This document shows positions 1-11,752 of a stretch of 64,000 bases of DNA, one piece after another. Each line of letters starts with the position of its first letter. The first letter of the stretch is position 1. Location: the NCBI GenBank assembly GCA_902806595.1, contig CADCXC010000003.1, positions 558,001 through 622,000 on the forward strand. Direction: 5' to 3'. The notes under the pieces are model-generated. The model saw only the letters and a list, made by a program, of their open reading frames with translations, searched no databases and was not told the origin of the DNA. Source of the stretch: Pyrenopolyporus hunteri. Lineage: Eukaryota; Ascomycota; Sordariomycetes; Xylariales; Hypoxylaceae. A program made the translations under genes and the position numbers.

Positions 1-1064
1 TCTCCGTTTGTTGACTCCGCTTATAACTAGCCGAAGTACGCCTCGAGGTAGACATGAAGATGGAGGGGAACAGCCAGTTGAGGGGGCCCTTGCACATCGG
101 GAGACACGCACAGATAATCGCGACGTTCTCCTCGATCACGGTCCAAGTCGACGATACGATGTCGTAGGTAGGGTCGGAACTCGTCGATGAAAAGTCAAGC
201 GTCTGCATACGTAGGATACTCGTTATCGTTACGCTGATTAGTCGGTCAGCCTAGCCCCTATTTCCGTTTAAGCCGTCAATGATTAGAAAGCAGCCGGTTC
301 GACACTCACAATATCCCCAATGCAAACACGATCATCAGCGCCCATTTCTGCTTCGTCGGGAGATTAGATCGGAAGATGGGTTGCATGGGAAGCATGAGGA
401 TTATAACATCCGTAGTGATCGAGAAACCCGCATTCGCATACCAGTTACCCGTGACGCTAATACACGTCCCCGGCACCGACTTATCCCAGGCTCTCCTAAT
501 CGGCGTGCATTGCCATATAGACGCGGTGGTGGTTGCGAGCATGTAGCTCAGAATGACGCTCAGCAAAATGTAGCACGATATTCTAAACCACCGCTGAAGG
601 AAAATACGGAGATACAATAGCACGATAGACGCCTTGGTCATGTTTAGGGTGAGCTTGTAGAAGGCTTGCGCAACGTAGTAGAGCTTTTCCGCATCAGTCT
701 TCTGCCTTATCTAGTTGGGATCCCGCAACTGACGTGTGTTTACCTTTAGTGCCAGCACCTGGTCCTCGGCCGGGATATTGTAGATATGTTGTCCAAACCC
801 ATGCAAGCAAGCAGCTATCAGAAGCCCCGAGACAGCTTGGGCGAATGCCTGAAGGTTAAAGAGTCAGTCATGGCAGACGATTCGATTCTGCAGTCCGAGT
901 TCACGTACCCAAGAGACCATAATCATCCCATCATCCCATCCTAGCTTCGATCCTGTTTTCAGTCGAGATGAAATCCGTATAGCTAGGAACACAGGAGTCA
1001 AGATGAAGAAGACTATGCAGGGAACTTCTATATCGATAACATTATCATCCATGAGTGAGCCCAT
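1..1064 (-). CDS. PTH11-like / fungal rhodopsin-type integral membrane protein (partial)
   Basis: Seven-helix membrane protein of the fungal rhodopsin/PTH11-like family, whose members are plasma-membrane receptor candidates. Four exons were spliced by hand: 1064-909, 848-744, 701-310 and 233 to beyond the left edge. Phases agree (0, 0, 2). The product carries family hallmarks: SKLGWDDGMIMVSW at the end of exon 1, GQHIYNIPAED in exon 2, LTKASIVLLYLRIF-type helix text in exon 3 (here NMTKASIVLLYLRIF), then WQCTPIRRAWD and DPTYDIVSSTWTVIEENVA followed by ICACLPMCKGPLNWLFPS in exon 4. Start chosen at the ATG at 1064; another in-frame ATG lies at 1052. The second intron is only 42 nt, which is short and slightly uncertain. 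About 295 residues lie inside the window; the C-terminal tail is missing because the gene runs off the edge. Substrate or ligand cannot be read from sequence. Confidence 0.85.
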
Positions 1065-2616
1065 CCTCACCACAGTTGCTGTTATACAATATGCATCAGT
1101 TTATCAGATATCCTCCACGATCTCGGGGCGATGTAAGCTATCTAAGTAGATATATGTAGCTTTCTCATATTCAAGAGAATTTCTCTTCCAAATTCGTTTC
1201 GATATGAGCTACCTAAAAGGGAAGCCTCTGAACCAGGCACTTGGACTTCTCTGGTGGTCACAGGTCTTACTACTGCTCCTCACAATTAGACGAAGACATT
1301 GAATTCGCAGATCGGCAATTGAAGTGAATACGCGCGTTCTCGGACCAAGAATTGGCATCGCAGCTCTATCAGACTGTTTCCTCCCGAGGTTTGAACATGG
1401 CTCGCTCCATAAGGTATGACAAACTTGGTTTCTTAACCTCGAGGGCGATTGAATCTTGCGTCTCCCGAGCTTCCCGGCTCGGAAGACTACATAATAAGGT
1501 CACCGGAATCCATACTCGTACTTCTATGCTCACTTGTTTGGTTGCAATAGAATCTACCGAGCGAGCCCACATTTCAATAGAACACATACAGATAGCCCAA
1601 TCGCACGCGCCAAGGAGAAGGGGAGGGTATGAAAGACGACCGTGGGGTTCTTCTTAGTCACGTCCACATCGTTCCAGCCCAACAAGTCCCCATCACATCG
1701 ATTAGGTGATCTTGTATAAATCATACGGCATGTGTCTTGTTCCTATACGGCCATTCCACAGGGTAGGCTGGACATTATCCAGTATATCAATCCGGACACC
1801 GATTCTTCCCTCGAAGGACTCGCCCAACTCATACCGCATTAGTCACCCTAGGGCGGGATACATCCATAGACGTCGAGATCTGAAGTTACATCGGAAGCGT
1901 AACGCAATGTGGAAGTCGGCCACTCGACTAAGCAGTATTTCCGCTACGACTCTGGGTGGGCCAAGATCGGTGTACGCCTATCTCGTTGATCGCCGATATT
2001 GGACATAGTAAGTAAACGGCGATACAACTATTGTATCAGGATTATCCCCTGAGTAGCTACGAGACGAACTTATTATGAGTTCTTGCGTCAATATTGACGT
2101 CTGTGCGACTCTAAGCCGACTCATTTGTCAAGCGTTGAAGTAATGTGGTTTTCTATAAAGCCCCCTTGGTTCCCCGTGTTTCCCTCGAGGAACTCTGAGC
2201 TGTTCAAACAGTCGACATGTGGAATGTAGAGGGACGGATACTCAAGTACATGCCTACCCACGGACGAAGTGCTATATTTATACATTTATATAGCACCTAG
2301 TTGGAGATGGTTCGGCTCAATGTCACTATTTGGGCACGGAGATGCTGATCGGGCAATCAATGAGGGGTTCCAATCATATTGCCTGTTATGAGTTACAGCA
2401 CAAGGCGCAAATCTTAATAGCCCATTCATGTAAATCCTATCGAGCTGGAGAAAACGCATCTTTTTATATCCGGCCGTCTGGAACCACGTCGTCGACTTTG
2501 TAGACAGGAGGGATTTGAGTTTAGAAGCAATAGCATCAGTAGCCACTTCTTTTATAGACATCAAAAATTGGATGCGTCTGAATTCGTATAGATGAGCTAT
2601 AGACGTCAGCAGCAAG
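1065..2616. other. intergenic, no gene recognised
   Basis: Only short unsupported reading frames are present and none resembles a protein family. The stretch lies between the 5' end of the PTH11-like gene and the start of the secreted hydrolase, so it should contain both promoters. One perfect 9-bp inverted repeat (GTGCTATAT / ATATAGCAC, 2269-2277 and 2288-2296) is visible. Confidence 0.5.
2269..2296. repeat. short perfect inverted repeat (hairpin)
   Basis: Arms of 9 bp, GTGCTATAT and ATATAGCAC, are separated by a 10-nt AT-rich loop. It lies about 320 bp upstream of the hydrolase start. It could be a regulator site or a relic of a small inverted-repeat element; nothing in the sequence decides between these. 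Confidence 0.45.
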
Positions 2617-3648
2617 ATGAAAACCCTCGCGGCCGTAGTAGTTATCCTCGTCGGATATATTACATCCATCCAACAAGCAGTTGCTCAGGATCCAGGGTTG
2701 ATAGAAGATGCGCCATCCGACGGCGACCTCAACGGTTCAAATTTCACGTACCCGTTTCCCTTAAAGCTGTTTAAGTTTACATCACAGCTCCAGGACGTCG
2801 AAATGGCTTTCATGGATATTGCCCCAACTGCCGAGCCGAACGGCAAGGTCGCTATCTGTCTGCACGGAAAGAATTTCTGTGGACCTACATGGGAAGGGAC
2901 TGCTAGAAAACTTTCTGGAGCAGGCTATAGAGTTATCCTTCCGGATCAAGTTGGCTTTTGCAAGTCCTCTAAGCCGAAGTCGTATCAATACACTCTCCAG
3001 CAGCTTTCGTACAACACCAGGGACTTACTGCAGGCATTAGGCATTAAGAACGTGACCGTGATCGGCCACTCTCTGGGAGGCATGACATCCGTGCGCTTCA
3101 GCCTAATGTTCCCCGAGATCGTTCAGAAGTTGGTCCTAGTAAATCCTATCGGGTTGGAGGACTGGAAAGCCCTCGGTGTCCCATATCAGAACATCGACCA
3201 CCTATACCTCGTCGAGTCCGCAAGTAACTACACCACGATACGAGCCTACGAGCAGCCGACATACTACGTAGGGGAGTGGAAAGATTCATACGATGTGTGG
3301 GTGAATATGCTAGCCAACATCTATCAAGGGAGCGAAGCGTCTACGTTTGCCTTCAATCAAGCGCTCGTTACCGATATGGCCCTGAGTGCTCCCGTGGTAT
3401 ACGAATTCAAGTTGCTGAAGCCACGTACACTATTATTGATAGGCAACAGGGACATCACAGCGTTGGGAAAACAATGGAGTCCACCAGAGGTCCAAGCTAA
3501 GCTGGGCCACTACTATATACTGGGGAAGCGGGCCGCTGCCACCATACCGAACGCAGACCTGATTGAGTTCCCCGGCTTAGGACATGCACCTCAAATCCAA
3601 GAGCCTGAAAGATTTCATAAGGCGTTATTGGCATGGCTATCAAAGTAG
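2617..3648 (+). CDS. secreted alpha/beta-fold hydrolase
   Basis: Intronless 343-residue alpha/beta hydrolase. Residues 1-23 look like a signal peptide (basic start, hydrophobic core, cleavage near AVA-Q), so the enzyme is probably secreted or enters the secretory pathway. Fold motifs in order: oxyanion-region CLHGKNFCG at 81-89, nucleophile elbow GHSLGG with Ser152, acid Asp279 in LLLIGNRD, and His323 in GLGHAPQ. All three catalytic residues are therefore in place and the length is normal for the family. The closest general class is the epoxide hydrolase/haloperoxidase-like group of AB-hydrolase_1 proteins, which includes esterases and C-C hydrolases, so the substrate is not predictable. The ATG at 2617 is chosen because it directly starts the signal peptide. 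It stands alone between two minus-strand genes. Confidence 0.88.
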   Translation: MKTLAAVVVILVGYITSIQQAVAQDPGLIEDAPSDGDLNGSNFTYPFPLKLFKFTSQLQDVEMAFMDIAPTAEPNGKVAICLHGKNFCGPTWEGTARKLSGAGYRVILPDQVGFCKSSKPKSYQYTLQQLSYNTRDLLQALGIKNVTVIGHSLGGMTSVRFSLMFPEIVQKLVLVNPIGLEDWKALGVPYQNIDHLYLVESASNYTTIRAYEQPTYYVGEWKDSYDVWVNMLANIYQGSEASTFAFNQALVTDMALSAPVVYEFKLLKPRTLLLIGNRDITALGKQWSPPEVQAKLGHYYILGKRAAATIPNADLIEFPGLGHAPQIQEPERFHKALLAWLSK

Positions 3649-5016
3649 ATGCGACGCTCCCGGGCCATTATACATAGATCATTATATGACCTAGATCGTG
3701 GTATAAAGAACTTTGTATATAAATCGTATCTATAGAACTTATATGACATAGCATTACCAAGTTCTAAGTCAAGTCTACACATCTATCTTGGGAGTGAGAT
3801 AGGAGTTGCTGTAAAGGGGTCTACAAAATCCAGTTTCCGACACCAGCCTTTCCCCCTTGGCCCGGAACCGTATATTAAGCCAACATTCCGATGGAAAGTT
3901 TGTCAGGATTCCCTTGTCCACTGAGTTGGATACTGAGGACGGCGCTTGTAGTTTGACTATATTGCTTTACACTTTCGCGTTGAGTTTTCGGTCCCGGTCA
4001 TCGTCGCCAACCTTAGGTGCTTAGGTACTCGCATATTTAGTCTAATAAATCAAGTAACACGAAACTTGATAATTGGGAAGCAATTTGAACTGACAGGCCC
4101 ATATAATGCTAAAAGAATGGGAAGGCCTTATAGAATGGGTAAGATAAGCAAACAGCAAACGGCGGTGCACGATTAAAGCCGAAGTTTGGAATGGTTACAA
4201 GAGGGTGGATTGTGGGACAGGCGAATGAAGCCTCTATGTGAATGGTTCCTTTTGAATCCGAAAGGGAAGCATTTATATGATTATATGGGTCACCATCAGG
4301 GGTCTCCGTGAATTGTTTCGACAATTAATTAGGCGCTCGATTCATTTAATGAGAAGCTGCCTGGATACTCGCTACAGCTCGGTGGTGTGCTTTTATACCG
4401 TAGTCCCAGCCGAACGCCACAGAGGGAAAAGAAAACGGGGCAGAAACCCAGGATAATGGTTCCCCTTGAGAACGGATCCTTTATTGACAATTGACTAGTA
4501 ACCGGCAGGACGCGGAGTTACCGGTCAGAAGCTTCCTTTGGCGGGGGGGGCATCGTGTGGGACGAGGCCACGGACCCGCGGCAGGAATGATAATCGCTTA
4601 CCTCCCCTCCCGTTGATCTTCTGTTACCGATATAGGAGCGTGCCTAAATATCGTAGCTAGCGGCTAGATCGTCACCATCTAAATATAGCTAACATAGATC
4701 TTTGGGATCGATCGTCTCAGGTACCATGGGGCCATGGTCTAGACCACGACGAGGGAAAGGCACAATCACATGTAAGAAGTGAAGACGTCATTGAAAAGGT
4801 AAGGTATCCAACATAATGTAATAGATCTACATATAGGAAAACCCATATAGAATCTAGAAGTATGAAAAAAAGGGGGTATTTTATAAGATTTGCACCTAAA
4901 ATGATCGTGTGATCCCGGCCATATCCAAGTCCGAGCACGTAAAATCCTATCATCATCCACATATACAGCGAAATCGTAGCCGACAAAACTCCTTTTTCCT
5001 ACTCTCCCGCCATTCC
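3649..5016. other. intergenic, no gene recognised
   Basis: This lies between the 3' ends of the hydrolase (+) and sugar transporter (-), so it is a convergent spacer. It is AT-rich in its first part with several TATA-like runs, has a short G tract near 4541 and no reading frame resembling a family. Confidence 0.5.
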
Positions 5017-7188
5017 TCACGAGGAGGCCTTCTTGTGCTCGCGGACGATCTCCGGGGTCGTCTCGTCGTCCTTCTTGTAGAGGGGCTCGAGCACGGCGTT
5101 GCGCTGGAACAGGACGTAGCGCTTGCACCACCAGGGCAGGGCCTTGGTGAGCTGGTACTGGGCGAACTTGCGGTTGGGCACGGCGAAGACGTAGTCGAGC
5201 TCCTCGAGCGTGCGCTGCTTCGTCTCGGGCACCAGGAAGAAGATCATGACGAACGCGACGAGGTTGAAGCCGGCGTACAGGCCGAAGGCACCGACGGTCT
5301 GCAGCCTGTCGAGGATGAAGGGGAAGGTCATGCTGAGCACGGCGGCCCAGAAGAGGCAGGTGGCGACGGCGAAACCCATACCGACCTCACGGTGGGAGAG
5401 AGGGTAGACCTCGGCACTATAGGTGAAAGGCACGGGTCCCTCGCCGGGGGAGTAGAAGGCACCGAACAGGAAGACGAAGAGGGCGACGAGCGCAGTCCTC
5501 GCCGTGGAGAGGGGCATCAGAGTGCACAGACCGGCGGCGAGCAGAGTCCACATCATCTGGGGGAAGGTGAAGAGGAGCAGAGATCGTCGTCCGAAGGTGT
5601 CGATGGTCCAGAACGCCGGGAAAGCGAAGAGCCAGTTGACGAGACCGAAACCGAACGAGCACAGCATGGCCTGGAACTGGTCATATCCGGACTCGACGAA
5701 CACGGTGGTGGAGTAGAAGGCGATGATGTTGATACCGCACATCTGCTGGGCAATCATGACGGTGAAAGCGGCGATGTTGGCACGGCGCACACGGGGGATG
5801 GTGAAAAGCTGGGTGAAGCGGGTGAGGTAGTTGCTCTTGTTCATGATCTCCATCTCAATGGATAGCTGAGCGTGGATGTAGTAGATGTCCCTGGCAACCT
5901 GGATCGGGTTGTTTCGTAAGAGGACCAAAGACTTCCAGGCTTCAGGGTAGCGGTTCTTCTTCATGTACCAACGCGGAGATTCCGGGCAAAGGTAGATCAA
6001 GCACAGGAGAGGGACGGCCGGGATGAAGGGAGCGCCCAGCATGAGCCTCCAGTTGAGAGGGTGGTAGAAGACGGCAAGGTTGATGGCGGTTCCGAGGAAG
6101 ATACCGAAAGCGGTCCACATCTGCCATGACATGACCAGGGCACCTCGGATCGAAGCGGGAGCGTTCTCAGCAGCGTAGATAGGGACTAGGAAGAACGTTA
6201 GTATATCCGATCGAGAGACGTAGTGTTAACAAGCTTAAGGAGCGACAAACCAGTAGAAGCCTTCACACCCATTCCAATTCCCATCAGCAGACGGCAAGCC
6301 AATTGCTGCTCCCACGTGTGGCAGAAAGCAGAACCGATGACAGGCCAGAGACAGAAGTGAGCAGAGGTGAAGATGACACCGCGACGACCGAGCCAGTTGT
6401 TGATGGGATCCGAAAGCCAGCAACCAATGAGAGCACTACCGAGGTATGGACCCGAGTTCACCAAACCAACAAGCTGCGCGAGTTGTAAGTAACGAGCTTA
6501 ATGCGCGGAAATAGTGTGGGAATGGAACTTACAAGTCGGTCCCTGGTGCTGTCACCGCCGATGCCGTAGTATTCAGGGAAGAAGATGTTGGCACCGTTAC
6601 TTCCAGTCTGATCCCAGCCCTGGACAGCAGCGCCGATAGAGCAGGTCGCGATGGTCAGGAACAATCGCGCGGGCATGCGCCATCGGTGTAAGAATTCGTC
6701 GCGGAGAGCAGTCTTCTCCGCCTCGTCGAGAGCTTCCTCGCCGTCCTGGTCCTCGAAGTCGTTGGGGTTCTGGGCGACGAGCGCACCCCGGCGCAGGAGC
6801 GGGATGTGCTCGGTAAGGCCCTTCTCATGGGCGAAAGCCTCGACATCGCGCATCAGCTGCTCGCGGGGAATGCCCTTGAGAGGGTTCTTAATCCTGTCGA
6901 GAGATCTCGTGTTAGTCACACCTCGTGGGCGCCAAGGCGCTGATTAAGCGAGCGAGCGAACGGACGAACGGACGAACGGACGAACGAGCTCGCCCGCATG
7001 TAGGACTCACCTCGCTTCAAGATTGGCGTTCAGGTCGACATGTTCGGTAGCGTCGAGACCGTTCTCGAGGTGTCCTTCGACGCCCTTAGGCTCGATGCTA
7101 CGATTTACGGGTTAGACAGATACAGTTCGGTGGATAAAGCTCCAGACAGGTTATCCGCTTACACGTCGGCTTGAACCTTCTCAGACAT
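5017..7188 (-). CDS. MFS sugar/polyol transporter
   Basis: Major facilitator superfamily transporter of the sugar porter family, expected in the plasma membrane. Five exons: 7188-7163, 7097-7011, 6893-6533, 6473-6251 and 6185-5017; together 1866 nt, giving 621 residues. Exon 5 joins through a GTTTGT donor, which restores the conserved KAST-VPIYAAEN block. Family signatures: QGWDQTGSNGANIFFP in helix 1, LSDPINNWLGRRG in the loop 2-3 region, PESPRWY after helix 6, QQMCGINIIAFYS in helix 7, DTFGRRSLL in loop 8-9 and PETKQRTLEELD after helix 12. It has a long hydrophilic N-terminus of about 120 residues containing the segment NPLKGIPREQL, as in a subgroup of ascomycete hexose/polyol transporters. 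The substrate cannot be assigned from sequence. Intron 2 contains an 8-bp tandem repeat. Confidence 0.93.
6958..6987. repeat. 8-bp tandem repeat inside a transporter intron
   Basis: Three and a half copies of GAACGGAC lie in the intron between exons 2 and 3 of the sugar transporter. A short microsatellite of this kind is expected to vary in copy number between strains. No other role is visible. Confidence 0.6.
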
Positions 7189-8036
7189 GGCTGGTTGATC
7201 CGAGAAAGGTATATGCTAGGGTCTGTAAGGCTCGCAATGACAGGAGGAGGGATCGAGGTCCACTGTCCACAGACGAGAGAGAAAGAAAGAAAGGAAGAGG
7301 TGCTGTCAGTCCCCGGCCCTCTACGACTGCAGGGAGTGGTGATACCTTGGACGGGAGGAAAAGCGGACGGGAAGAAGAGGCGAGATGGGAAGGAAGAATA
7401 ACAAAGGGCATCGCCGAACTTATATTACCTACAAAGAGCGCCACCGAGAAGTGAGCGATTGCTCGTAAGCAAGGACGAAGATCCCAATCCGCGCGAATCT
7501 CAATCGACGGCCAGAGCTCTCTGGCGCGCGAGAAAATAAACCCATAAACCCCATACGGAGACCCCATGGAACAAGGTCCCCCCACCACATGGGTGAATTG
7601 CTAAGAAGCCGGGATAATCCATGGGACCAGGATGTCGACACGCGAAGGATGCTAACGATGGCCTGTACCGCATGTACGTACATGTATGTGCATGCGTGCG
7701 TACACGGCGGGCTCGCCATGGCGTCGACTATGTACGGACTTGTTTAGGTAGCCCCGGTTGAGAGGATTCGGCGTGCGGGTTACCCAGACGCGGTCTAACG
7801 CCCTCTTTCCCTCAAAATCCTGCGAGTGAGCCGTGGCAAAGAGGCTAGGCGGTGCTAAGCGGCCGAATTGCCATGGTGAGGCTGGCATGGGTGTATCTTG
7901 GCGGGAGAACGAAGGCGGATATGTGGATAGGGTCTCTATGGGAAGGGCAAGGGTGTCTGCAGCGACGGAATCGGCTAGCGGCAGCAGGCTGGGTGAGAAA
8001 ACAGGTAGCGTGTGAGTTGTGTGCGTGTGTGCGTAG

Positions 8037-8080
8037 GTAGGTATGTTAGGTATGTTAGGTATGTGTGTGTGTGTGGTGTG
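8037..8080. repeat. GT-rich microsatellite
   Basis: Repeated TAGGTATGT units run into a (TG)n tract. A simple-sequence repeat with no sign of coding function. Confidence 0.6.
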
Positions 8081-11000
8081 AGGTACAAGGTAAGTAGTAC
8101 GTTATGGCTGGGTGTAAGTGTGAGTATCGAGAGACGGATTGGTTATTTCGCGATGACATTTTTCCCTCTCGTGAACATTTCATCAGGTGATTGAAACAGG
8201 GGTCTTTTCTTTGTCTTTGCTGTTTCTCTATTTCTTCTCGGCCTGCCGCCGGAAAGGTCGGCTTGACCGAAGAAATGCCCATTCTGGGCGTCGAGACGAC
8301 TCGGCTCTGCGTCATTGATCTCGACTCGGAATTTTTCGACTCTGTTTCTGACATGCCATGTACATATTCGGCCCAGCCCAATGTTTCTAATGCAATAGGC
8401 TACCTGCGGACACCCTTGCCCGGTATGTGTGTCTGGGCCATGGCGAATATTGTGTAACAAGAAGAGCCAATGGAAATATCGCCTTTCCCTTTCTTTCTTG
8501 GCCGAACGTTGCATAGAATATAGGGAATATATGAAAAATTACAGGAATATGCCGGAGTACGTACTTGGATTACATGGAATACCTACATTACTTCTCCAGC
8601 AAGCTGAATATTTCGCCGACTTGGTTCGCTGAGGGTAACACCGCTCATGTAGTTTGAGGCTCTGTATGCTCACACAATGTACTACTTGACAGATCTGTAC
8701 TTGTCATACCCATGGTGGCGGTGTGTAAAGTCCGTGTACCAGATCTGATACGAATACTTGTCTCTAGACTAACAGCTATCGTTTTTTCATCTTTTTTTAT
8801 CAACACACCCCCAACGAGCTGACGATTTTTCTGTGTATTATGCATACCATTAAAAAAAGCGGGAACCATCGTACCGGACGAAGTAATGGTGATGAGGGGA
8901 AATTGTCTCTAGTGAAAGAAGCGTTGGAAATTTAAGCCGCTTCGGGTTAAATACGAGCAAGTGGTTATAGACGATGACGACGATAGCTTCGTTTCCCCAT
9001 CTCGTCTACAAAACTCAACAATGCGGGCACTGCGGGGGAAACTGAGACAGCTTGAGCGGAACTGGGCGAACTGGGCGAAATTGGTTGTAGAATAGAGTGC
9101 TTTATTCTTCATTCCGCCTAGCCCATTAGAACATTCTCATCCCCATCATTGACACACGAATGCTGCGCCGTTTCCCCATCTTTTCCCCATTCCTTTAACT
9201 CTTCCTCCGTTGCGGACGTCCTATCCTCGATTCGTCTTAGTATTAATTAATGGCACACCGCACACATACTAGTAATCGGAAGACGTAGAAAAACATTTCT
9301 CTCGAGGTCTCGATTCTCCGCTTCCGTAGTGTCGCCCCCGAGTAGAATTTGATGCGATCACGTTCTTTTCTACCGATTCGGCGAAGCGTGTTGCCATTGG
9401 TGTTGGTGTATTGGTGTATACTGTAGGTTAGATGTTGGATGTTTGATTTGGATGTTAGATTCGGATGTTAGATGTACGACAGTGGTATGTAGGTGGAAAT
9501 CGTAGTCAACATGCGGAGTCCACGTGAATGGGGCCTGTTGCTTCGTCTAGTTCAGGCGGTGATTGGGTCTGTCCCCGTGATTTGGGCTCCTCAGCTCGGT
9601 GAAATAAGATGACGATGAGGAACTTTTCCTCATGCCCAAGCTGAAGACTCCGCTTCTTTAACCATAGTAGCGAGAAAAGATCCCAGACGAATTTGCAACT
9701 AAGACGTATCATTGGAGAAGAGCATGAATTTTACCCACATATCTAATACATTAGAATAGTATTATTTTTTCGTTTCTCGTCTATTCTCTTATTGGCTTGA
9801 CGCCGACGCCCCCTAGTCCACCCCAAGAAAAGAGAATCCATCTCCACACCCCCAGGGTTCCCCCTCCTTTTCCACTTAATAAAGTCCAAACCAACAATTC
9901 CGTCTTCTGGTGATGAATTCCTACACGTGACTGATCGTCGAGTTTTCAGGAACTATACATAGTCAAGTTAGGTAGGTAGGTAGTGCGACTTAAAACGGCC
10001 AGACCCGATACCGCACTACGGTAAATGCCATCCCTTAATTCGAATTAGCAGTATGCTCTATCCGGGTTCTGGCTGTCTGAAGCTCAGCGCTACCATCTAG
10101 CTAAACAAGGAAGACGAAGGTATATACGTATAGTAAACTCTAGTTGATATTCGGTGAAGATGGCGTACATGTAGGAAGCCAGTCTAATAAGCAGGTCGTA
10201 GCAGAGTTGCCATTCTCGCGGTTGGCCCTGGTAAAGATGTACAAAGGGTAGGGTGAACGGAAATCTGGTAGATCATACGAGATGAGCCCAAGCACGCGTT
10301 CTATACGGTAATAACTGTAGGTACAGATATCTAAGGTAGGATAATGAACTGGGCGAAGATATACCCTAGATAGTACGTAGCACATAGAAAATAAAGTATC
10401 GGGACGTAGCGATGTAGCAACGCGAAGACGCAAATGAGATCCAGATGCTACTCTACCAGAACCAACCAGGCAGGTCGAGCCAGCATATTCCATGTATGTA
10501 CATATTCGCATACCATAGAAAGACGTCTGTTATTCTCCGCCACGAAGCCACGGCGTAAATCCTTGCCCCTCACGGCCAAGCGACATCCTCTTTCTCTTTA
10601 GTATGGAACGAACTAAACGCATTCTGCTCTAGTCGTGGTTATAGTCGACGAACGATTCTGTTCAAGTCCACCGAGTAAGTCTCGTCGCGGTGCAGATACA
10701 TCGTATAAGGCCAGACTTCACGTGTACGTATTCCATTTACCATATTATGGCAGCAATATGTGCAGGTAGCTAAACGAGTAGATGTATGTAAATGCGCTCA
10801 CTCTAGCATCGTATCTGCTGTTGATTGTGCGGTGTGAGCCGACGTCGGCATAAGTTTCCAATCTCGGATTTCTTTAGATTCGATGCTGATTGCGCGTGCA
10901 TGAGAGATACATAGATAGAGGCCTAGGAACCTGGTCGCCCATCATTTCGTTGGCGGAAAATCGGCATGCATCACAACGCTGCATATCTGGATCGAGTAGG

Positions 11001-11724
11001 GACCAGAGGCGGCCGGGCGAACGAAAAAAGAAGGTCTTCGAAGAGTAATAAAATAAAAGGAGAACGAAAGGAAGAGTGTATGGGCGTATAATACGCAGCC
11101 GACGAAGATCTATACCAGATGTTCTATTTGTTACAGGTAATTACGATTGTGCCATGTTAAGATCGAAGCTATTATTATTTCAATCCGGTTTCATCGACAT
11201 ACCGGTAATCCAGGGGCGGGAATGCATGCAGCCAAAAGGAGCGCAAGACGCTAACTGGTTCGATACGCTACCATATCGCAGGATAATGGTATAGTGCTGT
11301 AGTAGTATCGCAAAGGAACAAAGATGATGCTTGCGTCGATGTCGCTCTAGCATTTAAGGACATCGCGGAACGGTCCCGGCGTGAACTACCTACGCATGAG
11401 GGTCAAATATTCTGGAACACCGAGCCTCGAGATCCAGATCGCGTATCGGCCTGCGCTATCTATTCAAGGAGATGAGGGATTAGCTCAGACCCGAACATGA
11501 CATGTCCTTTTCTCCTCTCCTCTCATTCGGCGTGGGCGAATCTATACTACGCGTGTAGGCTGAGTCTAATGCACGATAATACGCTTCACTCCCATTCGCC
11601 TGGTAGATGAACCGCCACTAAAAATCGAGCGTGCCCGGACTAATCTGACTATACATGTCCGATGTCGTATGAACCACACCAGGAACAGGCACTCGATGTC
11701 GATAATCACGTTTTGCGCAGAGAA

Positions 11725-11752
11725 TTTTTTTTTAAAAAAAATTTTTTTTTTT
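11725..11752. repeat. homopolymer T-A-T tract
   Basis: Nine T, eight A and eleven T follow one another without interruption, so part of the tract can fold back on itself. Tracts of this type exclude nucleosomes in other fungi; here it lies in the gene-poor stretch with no gene nearby. Confidence 0.6.

Noticed and set aside
2286..2669. 127-codon minus-strand frame upstream of the hydrolase
   Set aside because: No family resemblance; it overlaps the start of the signal-peptide-bearing hydrolase on the opposite strand.
4909..5865. 318-codon plus-strand open frame, Glu/Gly-rich
   Set aside because: It is antisense to exon 5 of the sugar transporter; composition follows from the complement of that gene.
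10026..10105. tRNA-like minus-strand stretch with a D-arm-like TAGCTAGATGGTAGC
   Set aside because: Anticodon and T arms do not pair properly and the acceptor stem contains mismatches.
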